This document shows positions 7,820-15,607 of a stretch of 64,000 bases of DNA, in pieces (position 1 is the stretch's first letter; each line of letters begins with the position of its first letter). Both the position numbers and the translations under genes were made by a program. The stretch is from Rhodococcus_F sp040656415 (GTDB taxonomy: Bacteria > Actinomycetota > Actinomycetes > Mycobacteriales > Mycobacteriaceae). The notes beneath the pieces were generated by a model. It was not told the DNA's origin, did no database searches, and saw only the letters and a program-made list of their open reading frames with translations. The stretch covers positions 1-64,000 of the forward strand of contig NZ_JBFAMC010000004.1 of the NCBI RefSeq assembly GCF_040656415.1. Reading direction: 5' to 3'.

Positions 7820-9934
7820 ATGGCCTCGCACGCGTCATCTTCGCCAGTGAATCCGCAGCCGCGTCCCCAGCCAACGAGTATCTACATCGCCTCACCCGAG
7901 GGGGACACCGGCAAGTCCACCATGGCCCTGGGCATCCTGCACTTCCTCTGCGCGTCGGCGGCTCGGGTAGGGGTCTTCCGCCCCATCGCCCGATCTGCCA
8001 AGGAGACCGACCACATCCTCGAACTGCTGCTCGAGCACACCACTGCCGACATCAGCTACGAGCAATCCCTGGGAGTTACCTACGAGGACGTTCACGCCGA
8101 CCCCACGCGGGCACTCAGTGAGATCGTCGCCCGATATCACCAGGTTGCAGACCATTGCGATGCCGTCGTGGTAGTCGGTAGCGACTACAGCGACGTGACG
8201 AGCCCGAGCGAACTCGGCTACAACGCGAGGATCGCCGTCAACTTGGGCGCGCCGGTCCTGCTCGCGCTGCGAGGGGCGCGACGTAGTCCCGATGAGGTGG
8301 CCCAAGTAGCGAAGCTCTGCATCGGCGAGTTGGCCGCCAACCATGCACACCTGTTGGCTGTGGTCGCCAATAGGTGCGACCCCGACGACCTCGACGCCGT
8401 CACCGCCGCGCTGTCCTCCACCGGCGTACCGGCATGGAGCCTGCCAGAGATCCCGCTGCTGGTCGCACCGACGATGGCAGAGCTCCTCGAGGTGCTGGGC
8501 GGCACGCTCTTCAGCGGCGACCCCGAATTGCTCCGTCGCGAGGCGCTGGGAGTGCTGGTCGGTGGAATGACAGCCGAGCACATCCTCGAGAGGCTGACCG
8601 AGGGGGCGGTGGTCGTCGCTCCGGCCGACCGCTCCGACGTGCTCCTCGCGATGGTCAACGCGCATGAGGCCGAGGGGTTTCCGTCGCTCGCCGGCATCAT
8701 CATGAGCGGTGGTTTGTCGCCGCACCCGACCATCGCCGCACTGTTGGCGGGCCTGGAACCGCGGTTGCCGATCCTAAAAACTGCGCTCGACACCTTCGAC
8801 GTGGCGAGCATCGCCGCGCGAACGCGTGGCCGGATGGCAGTCGACGCGCAACGGAAAGTCGACACCGCCCTCAGCCTGATGGAACAACGGGTGGATGGGT
8901 CGACCCTCCTCGGCCGGTTGAAACTGCCGATCCCGTCGGTAGTGACACCGCAGATGTTCGAGTATCAACTGATCGACAGGGCGCGGGGACAGCAAAAGCG
9001 CATCGTCCTGCCCGAAGGGGACGACGACCGAATCCTTCGGGCCGCCGGCAGGCTCTTGCAGCGGAATGTGGCGCAGCTCACACTCCTCGGTGATGAAGTC
9101 CAGGTGCGACTCCGTGCTGCGGAGCTCGGCGTCGACCTCGGCGACGCACAGGTGCTCGATCCCCTGACCTCGGAACTCGCAACACAGTTCGCCGAGGAAT
9201 ATGCGCGGCTGCGTGCGCACAAGGGCATGACAGTCGAACGCGCCCGGGAACTGATGACAGACATTTCGTATTTCGGAACCATGATGGTGCACTTGGGAAT
9301 CGCGGACGGCATGGTGTCGGGTGCCGCGCACACGACGGCGCATACCATCCGGCCGTCGCTCGAGATCATCAAGACGGCACCGGGCGTGTCCACTGTGTCG
9401 AGCGTGTTTCTGATGTGCCTGTCCGATCGGGTCCTCGCCTACGGTGACTGCGCGGTAGTGCCCGACCCAACTGCCGAGCAGTTGGCCGACATCGCGATCT
9501 CCTCGGCCCACACGTCAGCACAGTTCGGCATCGAACCCCGCATCGCGATGCTGTCGTATTCCACTGGTGACTCGGGCATCGGTGCTGATGTGGACAAGGT
9601 GCGGTCGGCGACCGCGCTGGTTCACCAACGTCGCCCGGATTTGTTGGTAGATGGTCCCATTCAGTACGACGCCGCTATCGAGCAGAGTGTCGCAGATAAG
9701 AAGATGCCTGGTTCGAAAGTCGCGGGGAAGGCGACCGTTTTCATCTTCCCCGACCTGAACACCGGCAACAGCACGTACAAGGCGGTGCAGCGAAGCGCAG
9801 GCGCTATCGCGGTAGGACCTGTGTTACAGGGGCTCGGCAAACCGGTCAACGACCTGTCACGGGGTGCGTTGGTCGAGGACATTGTCAACACCGTGGCGAT
9901 CACGGCAATTCAGGCACAGGGGGTGGAGAAGTGA
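7820..9934 (+). CDS. pta: Phosphate acetyltransferase
   Basis: Interconverts acetyl-CoA and acetyl phosphate, the first half of the Pta-AckA acetate pathway. The 704-residue protein has the long actinobacterial/enterobacterial architecture: an N-terminal BioD/DRTGG-type P-loop region (YIASPEGDTGKSTMALG near 21-37) and a C-terminal PTA_PTB catalytic domain (IVLPEGDDDRILRAAG, then SGAAHTTAHTIRPSLEIIKT, GDCAVVPDPT and the GPVLQGLGKPVNDLSRGA ending). I chose the ATG of MASHASS, giving a length close to the M. tuberculosis protein; upstream codons are in frame but lie in the probable promoter. The stop overlaps the GTG start of ackA, so the two are translationally coupled. Confidence 0.96.
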   Translation: MASHASSSPVNPQPRPQPTSIYIASPEGDTGKSTMALGILHFLCASAARVGVFRPIARSAKETDHILELLLEHTTADISYEQSLGVTYEDVHADPTRALSEIVARYHQVADHCDAVVVVGSDYSDVTSPSELGYNARIAVNLGAPVLLALRGARRSPDEVAQVAKLCIGELAANHAHLLAVVANRCDPDDLDAVTAALSSTGVPAWSLPEIPLLVAPTMAELLEVLGGTLFSGDPELLRREALGVLVGGMTAEHILERLTEGAVVVAPADRSDVLLAMVNAHEAEGFPSLAGIIMSGGLSPHPTIAALLAGLEPRLPILKTALDTFDVASIAARTRGRMAVDAQRKVDTALSLMEQRVDGSTLLGRLKLPIPSVVTPQMFEYQLIDRARGQQKRIVLPEGDDDRILRAAGRLLQRNVAQLTLLGDEVQVRLRAAELGVDLGDAQVLDPLTSELATQFAEEYARLRAHKGMTVERARELMTDISYFGTMMVHLGIADGMVSGAAHTTAHTIRPSLEIIKTAPGVSTVSSVFLMCLSDRVLAYGDCAVVPDPTAEQLADIAISSAHTSAQFGIEPRIAMLSYSTGDSGIGADVDKVRSATALVHQRRPDLLVDGPIQYDAAIEQSVADKKMPGSKVAGKATVFIFPDLNTGNSTYKAVQRSAGAIAVGPVLQGLGKPVNDLSRGALVEDIVNTVAITAIQAQGVEK

Positions 9935-11154
9935 GCGAAAGCACCGCAGGTTCGGTACTGGTCCTCAACTCTGGTTCGTCGTCGATCAAGTTCCAATTGA
10001 TCCATCCGGACACAGGTGAGTCTTTGGCATCGGGCCTCATCGAGCGAATCGGCGAACCGAGCGGCCGCATCGTGTACCACCATGGCGATGGTGCAGAGGA
10101 ACGGAATTGCCTCATTCCCGACCACCGTGCAGGTCTGACGATGGCCGCGAACATCATTGCCGAGACCGGGCTGGATTTGCGTGAAGCGGGTATCGTCGCG
10201 GTCGGACACCGCCTCGTTCATGGTGGCGACATATTCTACGAACCCGTATTCATCGATAATGCAGTGGTGCAATCTATTTCAATATTGTCCTCTTTGGCTC
10301 CGCTCCATAACCCGGCCAATGTGATCGGAATCGAGGTTGCACGCGCAGCGCTGCCGGACATCCCGCACGTGGGCGTGTTCGACACCGCGTTCTTTCATAC
10401 ACTTCCCCCCGAGGCTGCTACCTATGCCATCGATCGGGATGTGGCTGAGAAACACGGGATCCGGCGGTACGGCTTTCACGGCACCTCGCATCAATACGTG
10501 TCGGCGCAGGCGGCCGAGTTCCTCGGAAAAGACATCGCGGAACTGAACCAGATCGTGCTGCACCTTGGCAACGGTGCCTCGGCATCCGCGATCTCCGGAG
10601 GCCGGGCGATCGATACCAGCATGGGCCTGACACCGCTGGAGGGACTGGTCATGGGCACCAGGTGCGGTGACATCGACCCCGGGGTAGTGCTGTACCTCCA
10701 CCAGAATGCATCCCTGGGGGTCGGGCAGATCGACGACCTCCTGAACCGACACTCCGGGGTGAAGGGTTTGGCTGGAGTCAACGACTTTCGAACACTGTTG
10801 ACTCTCGTCGGCGAGGGAGACGAGTCGGCGAAGTTGGCCTACGACGTCTACATTCACCGCTTGCGCAAATATGTGGGTGCATACCTCGTCGAACTCGGCG
10901 GCGTCGACGTGATCACGTTCACCGCGGGGGTCGGCGAGAACAACCCGGATGTAAGACGCGACAGCCTGGCCGGGCTGGGTCGGCTGGGGATTGTCGTGGA
11001 CAACGATCGAAACAACTCGAATTCGAGTGCAGCCAGGCGTATTTCGTCGGATGGCTCCGATGTGCAGGTTCTGGTTGTGCCTACGAACGAGGAACTGGCA
11101 ATCGCCCGTGCCGCGGCCAAGCTGGTCAAGGGGAGTGCAGCTCCGCAGGTGTGA
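9931..11154 (+). CDS. ackA: Acetate kinase
   Basis: Converts acetyl phosphate plus ADP to acetate plus ATP, completing the pathway begun by Pta. The 407 residues show the family signatures: VLVLNSGSSSIKFQLI at the N terminus, VGHRLVHGG, RYGFHGTSHQYVS, LGNGASASA, DTSMGLTPLEGL and FTAGVGENNPDVR. The GTG start overlaps the pta stop (GTGA) and is preceded by GGTGGAGAA. The stop codon directly abuts the stop of the convergent downstream gene. Confidence 0.97.
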   Translation: MSESTAGSVLVLNSGSSSIKFQLIHPDTGESLASGLIERIGEPSGRIVYHHGDGAEERNCLIPDHRAGLTMAANIIAETGLDLREAGIVAVGHRLVHGGDIFYEPVFIDNAVVQSISILSSLAPLHNPANVIGIEVARAALPDIPHVGVFDTAFFHTLPPEAATYAIDRDVAEKHGIRRYGFHGTSHQYVSAQAAEFLGKDIAELNQIVLHLGNGASASAISGGRAIDTSMGLTPLEGLVMGTRCGDIDPGVVLYLHQNASLGVGQIDDLLNRHSGVKGLAGVNDFRTLLTLVGEGDESAKLAYDVYIHRLRKYVGAYLVELGGVDVITFTAGVGENNPDVRRDSLAGLGRLGIVVDNDRNNSNSSAARRISSDGSDVQVLVVPTNEELAIARAAAKLVKGSAAPQV

Positions 11155-11568
11155 TCACTTCTTGGGTTCGGTGGCTCGAGAAGAGCTGAACCAGCGGTAG
11201 ATGTCATCGGGTGTGGGTTGGGGTCGGCAATTGAAAATGACACGCGCCGAGGGCAGTTCGGTGTGGACAAGGTTGATCAATGACTCGAACAGCAATGTGT
11301 TGCTCGCTACCATCCGTACGCCTGCGCCGATGAGTACGGCATCATATCGGGTGGTGGTGATCGCATCGCGGATCACGTCGATGGCCGTCTCACCGAAATC
11401 GATGAGGATGTTGTCGACGTCGAATCCAGCGGCCCGCAGGGCCGCGACGTTGTCGTCGTTGGCCTTGCGTAGCGCGTCTCGGGTCAATCCTTTGAACTGC
11501 GCGAAATCAGTTGAGGTGTAGTCGATCAGGTCTGGGTCGAGGCCGATCTGCAGCACCTTGACGGTCAT
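11155..11568 (-). CDS. Conserved hypothetical protein
   Basis: A 137-residue soluble protein without signal peptide or membrane segment. The start at MTVKVLQIGL is fixed by GGAGG 6 nt upstream. The sequence alternates predicted strands and helices (VKVLQIGLDPDLIDY, NILIDFGE, YDAVLIGAGVRMV, ARVIFNCRPQPTPDDIYRWF), suggesting a small Rossmann-like or flavodoxin-like fold. I do not recognise a named family. It lies tail to tail with ackA with no intergenic base. Confidence 0.8.
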   Translation of the reverse strand: MTVKVLQIGLDPDLIDYTSTDFAQFKGLTRDALRKANDDNVAALRAAGFDVDNILIDFGETAIDVIRDAITTTRYDAVLIGAGVRMVASNTLLFESLINLVHTELPSARVIFNCRPQPTPDDIYRWFSSSRATEPKK

Positions 11569-12070
11569 GGCGGACCTCCAGGGATCACACAATGAGTCAT
11601 CAACTGTTGACAATGCTGGCACACTGCCTGCCCGTATGTCAACGCATGGTGACTAAGGGTCGGTGGGTCAGTGGGTCGGTCGGTCCATGCCCGAACTAGG
11701 CCCGTCGCCGATCGGATGTGGCACCCTGCGCTCTGCCCAACTCGAGGGGTGCGGAAGCGGCACTGCGCCCGATGGTCGGGGTCTGTTTCGCCCACACCAT
11801 TTTGCCCCTCGGGTTTGTTTTTGAAAGACACGACCAGAGGCACTCGGCAGTCTCGCCTTCTAGGGCCTGACCAGGTAATTCGCAGCCCAAGACGGTTGTG
11901 ATGATCCCGTAATCCGGCAGCTCTTTACCGCAAGATTCGGGCGGTGCACAGTATGTAGACGAAGTGATTTTGGCCACATACGCAACATGGGTCACAGGGG
12001 CAACACTGAGTGCTTGCACGGGACACGCAAGGAAGCCACACGAGCGGCCGCGGAAACAAGGGATGGAACG
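11569..12070. other. Intergenic region of about 500 bp, no gene recognised
   Basis: This stretch separates the conserved acetate genes from the phage-like insert. It carries a short GGTCGGTGGGTCAGTGGGTC-type imperfect repeat around 11658-11690 and a TTGACA hexamer at 11607. No tRNA, attachment core or convincing ORF could be identified by eye. It is a natural place to look for one boundary of the insert. Confidence 0.5.
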
Positions 12071-12838
12071 ATGAACACTTCAGCGACATTCAAAGTGCCG
12101 ACCACAAAGAACGAACTCGTGTCTCAGGGCAACCAGATCGGACGCGCCGTCGAAAAGAGCGAGTGGTCGCGGGCTGCGATGGTCTACGCATGGTGCGCCC
12201 CGGGTCGTAACCAGCACATGTCGACTCGCCTGTCCGTTAACGGACAGGCACCGCGACTGACTTTCTCGGAGTTTGCAGCTCTCCGAATCTTCGGACTTCG
12301 CAGGCGCCAAACCGTGTCGCAGTACTGGCATGCATGGGAGGCGGCGCGTGTGGACGGACTGGTCAGTGGCGGGATTCTGGCCGGCGAGGAAGTGTCGCTG
12401 CCCGACGAGGAGGAGGCGGATTGGCAGAAGTACTACGACAGCGGTGTCAAGTCCGCCACCAAGTCGAACTCGGATCACCCTGCAGGGGAGGGGAATGCGG
12501 GTACGCGGTGTAGCGAGAAATCCGAAGAAGTTGCGCATGTGCCAGTACCGGCCAATCCGTTTCACGCAGTTCTCGGCGACGTGTACCGGACCACGAAGGG
12601 CATCGAGAAACTTGCCGGTGCTGTGACTGACGTGAGGCTGTACGAAGTAGATGCTGTACGGCTCGCAGGCCAGATTCAGAACCTGATCGACGCGCTCAGG
12701 CTGCTACGAACAGGAGTCGTATCCGCCCGACAAGTAGCCGGAGCTTCGGCGCGGATCGGTGAGAGCGGAACGTTGCGAAGGAATGCACCACCGCGAGAGA
12801 GGAGAAGCGAACACAGAGTCGTCAAGATCCATTCATGA
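12071..12838 (+). CDS. Hypothetical protein of the phage-like insert, possible DNA-binding segment
   Basis: A 255-residue protein; the ATG of MNTSATFKV follows a GGGATGGA ribosome-binding site. Residues about 75-115 (LTFSEFAALRIFGLRRRQTV, then SQYWHAWEAAR) resemble a helix-turn-helix in which a short module selects the gene; the middle is acidic (PDEEEADWQKYY) and the C terminus is basic (PPRERRSEHRVVKIHS). I recognise no family. Its position ahead of the lysis-like genes suggests a regulatory or replication-type phage gene, which is inference. Confidence 0.6.
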   Translation: MNTSATFKVPTTKNELVSQGNQIGRAVEKSEWSRAAMVYAWCAPGRNQHMSTRLSVNGQAPRLTFSEFAALRIFGLRRRQTVSQYWHAWEAARVDGLVSGGILAGEEVSLPDEEEADWQKYYDSGVKSATKSNSDHPAGEGNAGTRCSEKSEEVAHVPVPANPFHAVLGDVYRTTKGIEKLAGAVTDVRLYEVDAVRLAGQIQNLIDALRLLRTGVVSARQVAGASARIGESGTLRRNAPPRERRSEHRVVKIHS

Positions 12839-13134
12839 TCCGAAGAACAATCTGATTGGACATATGCGCCAGTCTGTTCCGAAGGCATTGCAGCGCTCAT
12901 CGGATCCGCTGACTGGGATTGCGCAGCGGGAACCCAGCAGCGGAAACTCTGAATGAATTTGGTATCTCAGGCATTCGAATAGGCGAACATCTGGTGGATG
13001 TACCCGCGATGCGGCATTACAGCCCCAGTTCACGATTGGGCTCAACTCGAGCCGACCACCTCGGAACACACGGCGATCGCGCCTGCGTGCACGGGGAGAT
13101 ATTCAGGCAGGGCCGACAACAGAGGGGGAGCTCC
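12839..13134. other. About 300 bp without a recognised gene
   Basis: Sequence between the unknown protein and the Cys-rich protein of the phage-like insert. The reading frame of the Cys-rich gene is open upstream into this stretch, but without a ribosome-binding site or protein-like composition. Nothing else was recognised. Confidence 0.4.
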
Positions 13135-13452
13135 ATGACATTCGACGGCAGCCATATCACCAATGACGTCACCTTCTGCACTTGCGGGAAAATCCACGAT
13201 CGGCTCGGACGCTACGCGGTCTGGCGGGATCAGGGTAGTTCCGGTGTCTACCAGCGATGTTTCGACCACGTTCACAAGTGGTGTCCCGGGGAACGATCCT
13301 GCGGGTACGGGCCGTGTGAGCTGTCGTACCGGACGTTCAACATACCGATCTGGTACTTCCGGGATTGGAAGAAGGTGTTCGCGAGCGCAGCAGATTCGGT
13401 CAGACGAGGATCGGTGGGAATCTGTCAGGACTCGAGGGAGGCGGACCGATGA
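13135..13452 (+). CDS. Small cysteine/histidine-rich protein of the phage-like insert
   Basis: A 105-residue protein. The ATG of MTFDGSH is chosen because GAGGGGGAG lies 5 nt upstream. It contains closely spaced metal-ligand-type residues: CTCGKIH, then C..HVHKWC..G..SCGYGPC, seven Cys and three His within about 48 residues, suggesting a zinc-stabilised fold. The stop overlaps the ATG of the endolysin gene (ATGA), so the two are translationally coupled. Function unknown; it may be a lysis accessory or a tail-associated protein. Confidence 0.7.
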   Translation: MTFDGSHITNDVTFCTCGKIHDRLGRYAVWRDQGSSGVYQRCFDHVHKWCPGERSCGYGPCELSYRTFNIPIWYFRDWKKVFASAADSVRRGSVGICQDSREADR

Positions 13453-14996
13453 TCGAAGTGGATCAGACAGGTATCTCACCGAACCACAGCAGCCGGCACG
13501 GCGCACGGATTCGGTTGTACGTGCTGCACACCCAAGAGGGCAGGGGAGATGCCTACAGCCTGGCAAGGTACTTGCAGCAGTCGCGCAGCAGGGTGTCCTA
13601 CCACTATTCGTGCGACAACTTCACGAACGTCGATGTGGTGGACACCGACCGCGCTTCCTGGTCCGTGCTGGACGCCAATCCGTACACGGTGAATTTCTGT
13701 TTTGCGGGTTCATTCGCGAGAATGGGCCGCGACGAATGGCTCACCAAGTTCGGCAACGCCATTCAGGAGGCGGCGCGGATCTTTGTGCAAGACGGCCGCA
13801 AGTACGCTTTCGACAACCTGTACACCGTCGACTGGAACCAGATTTCGCGTGGCATGTCCGGTGCCACGGATCATTACGGGATCACAATGGGTCTGGGAAT
13901 CGGAACCCATACCGACGTCGGTCCACACTTTCCGTGGGATGTGTTCGCTGCTTGGATAGCGCAGTATCGAGACGACTCAGATCCGGTGAACGTGCCGGTC
14001 CCCAACGCCATCGCGGCGAAGCGGGCCGTCTCCGAATGGCTGGGCGACAAGATTACCGAGGCGATCGAGCTCTCCACACCGGATGGTCGTGGGCGCTACG
14101 TCGAGTATGAACACGGATACATCTATTGGACACCCGAGTACGGTGCACACGCGATCCCGTTGGAACTGTTCGATGCGTATGCCAAATTGGGTTGGGAAAC
14201 GGGTCCCCTCGGGTACCCGGTGGGTGACCACACCGTGCTGACCGAGGGACTGGTGCAGGCATTCGAGCGGGGAACGCTGTACCGGAAGGCCGGCCAACCA
14301 GGCTTCTACGTCACAGGCTTGATCGGCGAACGGTGGCGACGTGCGGGATTCGAGAACGGGCCGTTGGGTTGGCCGACATCCAACGAAATCCCGTTCGACT
14401 CAGGTGCTTATCAGCAGTTCGAGAACGGGCGCATCTACTGGGCACCGGATGAAACGATTGCCGTTCTGTCCGTTGACGGTGACGATGTTCCGTTGAGTGA
14501 GCGAGTGCAGAAGTACATCCCGACAGCACAGGAACGGAGACTGACACCCGTTCACGGGATGCAGGGCGGAATAAGCTATTTCGGTGGTCCGGACGATCGG
14601 AGCACCCGAGGTAGGAAGATGGGAATCTCCGGCGAGTCGGCCGACTACCCGACTGATCCGTGGTACTGCGCCATGCGGTTCAACTACTGCCGGGTTCAGC
14701 CCGATCCTGCCAACGGGTCGTGGGTGAAACCGGTTGCCGGCACCTCGGATCTCGAACTGAAGGCGTATCTGCCCCATCGCCGCCTGCAGGTGACCAATCC
14801 GGCGAATGGGCGTTCTGTGGTGGTTCGTCCGGCCGACTGGGGTCCGGGCGCATGGGCTGTCCCTGGGGGCCCGAAGTTTCGCGTGGTGGACGTGTCGCAG
14901 CAGGCGATGAGATCTATTGGTGCGGTGACGGATACCTACGTGGAGATTGAATGGATCGATCCGGCAACACCGCTGGGTCCGAGAGAAGGGAACTGA
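13449..14996 (+). CDS. Endolysin-like N-acetylmuramoyl-L-alanine amidase with LGFP repeats
   Basis: A 515-residue protein with no signal peptide. Residues about 10-175 form a peptidoglycan-recognition/amidase_2 domain (RLYVLHTQEGRGDAYSLARY, VSYHYSCDN, DHYGITMG, GIGTHTDVGPHFPWD); the His and Asp/Tyr pattern fits a zinc amidase that cuts the glycan-peptide bond. Residues about 220-335 carry LGFP-type repeats (GPLGYPVGD, EGLVQAFERGTLYR, GPLGWPTSNE, QQFENGRIYW), which bind arabinogalactan/mycolate walls. The C-terminal 120 residues (YCAMRFNYC, NGRSVVVRPADWGPG, VVDVSQQAMRSIG) resemble a double-psi beta-barrel as in RlpA. Lack of an export signal and the small membrane proteins behind it argue for a phage endolysin rather than a housekeeping hydrolase. 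Confidence 0.85.
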   Translation: MIEVDQTGISPNHSSRHGARIRLYVLHTQEGRGDAYSLARYLQQSRSRVSYHYSCDNFTNVDVVDTDRASWSVLDANPYTVNFCFAGSFARMGRDEWLTKFGNAIQEAARIFVQDGRKYAFDNLYTVDWNQISRGMSGATDHYGITMGLGIGTHTDVGPHFPWDVFAAWIAQYRDDSDPVNVPVPNAIAAKRAVSEWLGDKITEAIELSTPDGRGRYVEYEHGYIYWTPEYGAHAIPLELFDAYAKLGWETGPLGYPVGDHTVLTEGLVQAFERGTLYRKAGQPGFYVTGLIGERWRRAGFENGPLGWPTSNEIPFDSGAYQQFENGRIYWAPDETIAVLSVDGDDVPLSERVQKYIPTAQERRLTPVHGMQGGISYFGGPDDRSTRGRKMGISGESADYPTDPWYCAMRFNYCRVQPDPANGSWVKPVAGTSDLELKAYLPHRRLQVTNPANGRSVVVRPADWGPGAWAVPGGPKFRVVDVSQQAMRSIGAVTDTYVEIEWIDPATPLGPREGN

Positions 14997-14998
14997 AA

Positions 14999-15211
14999 AT
15001 GAAGATCCTCCGTAACTTCTTCGAGAACATCATTGCCAAGGAACCGGTCCGGGTTGCCGTGGTGGCACTGCTGGGGATTCTGCTGGGTGGTCGTGTGGCC
15101 GCCGGGAAACTCGATGCGGACATGTCCGAGGCGATGCTGACCATAGCTACCGTGTTGCTCGGTGTCGGAGCGGGCGAGCTGACACGGGCGCGGGTGACGC
15201 CGGCCTCATGA
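14999..15211 (+). CDS. Small membrane protein, probable holin
   Basis: A 70-residue protein starting 2 nt after the endolysin stop, with the ribosome-binding site GAAGGGA inside the end of the endolysin gene. It has two hydrophobic segments (about 18-34, VRVAVVALLGILLGGRVAA, and about 45-60, MLTIATVLLGVGAGEL) with a short polar turn. Size, topology and location directly after an endolysin fit a class II type holin. No sequence family is recognised, so the call rests on context. Confidence 0.65.
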   Translation: MKILRNFFENIIAKEPVRVAVVALLGILLGGRVAAGKLDADMSEAMLTIATVLLGVGAGELTRARVTPAS

Positions 15212-15236
15212 GCCCTTGCGGCTAGGAGGGACCCAA

Positions 15237-15536
15237 ATGAACTGGGAAGTGATTTTGTCGGCCGTGTTGCTGATGGCCACCGGCAGTGTCGGGAGTGTCG
15301 CAGTGAAGGCTCTGGTGACCCGCAAGCGGATGCGGATCGACGGTGTGGCTGTGTTGTCGGATACTGCCTTCCGGCAGGTGGAACGGGTCAGGAAGCGCGT
15401 TGACGAACTCGAACAGGATGTCATCAGTGTTCGCAAATCACAGCGTGCACATGAGGTTTGGGATAGGGGGGTGTTGGCGGAACTGGAACGTCGGGGCATC
15501 GAAATGGAAGCACCACCGGAACTGTTTTGGATCTGA
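15237..15536 (+). CDS. Small membrane protein with coiled coil, lysis cassette component
   Basis: A 99-residue protein with one N-terminal transmembrane segment (VILSAVLLMATGSVGSVAV, about 4-22), a basic stretch (TRKRMRIDG), and a predicted coiled coil (FRQVERVRKRVDELEQDVIS). AGGAGG 8 nt upstream fixes the ATG. It is the last gene of the insert. A membrane-anchored coiled-coil protein after endolysin and holin could be a second holin, pinholin or spanin-like factor; none can be proved from sequence. Confidence 0.65.
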   Translation: MNWEVILSAVLLMATGSVGSVAVKALVTRKRMRIDGVAVLSDTAFRQVERVRKRVDELEQDVISVRKSQRAHEVWDRGVLAELERRGIEMEAPPELFWI

Positions 15537-15540
15537 ACAC

Positions 15541-15590
15541 GAACCCCTTGCCGCTCGGTAGTCCAGCCGGGTCGCAGGGGGTTCTGTTTG
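15541..15590 (+). terminator. Probable bidirectional terminator after the lysis cassette
   Basis: An 11-bp stem (GAACCCCTTGC pairing with GCAGGGGGTTC, one wobble) followed by TGTTTGT. It lies between the convergent lysis cassette and pknG and could stop transcription from both sides. Confidence 0.6.
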
Positions 15591-15607
15591 TCGTGGAGCG
15601 GGGGTAG

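Noticed and set aside
11569..12070. tRNA or attachment site marking the phage-like insert
   Set aside because: No cloverleaf or direct repeat shared with the other end near 15.6 kb could be found by eye.
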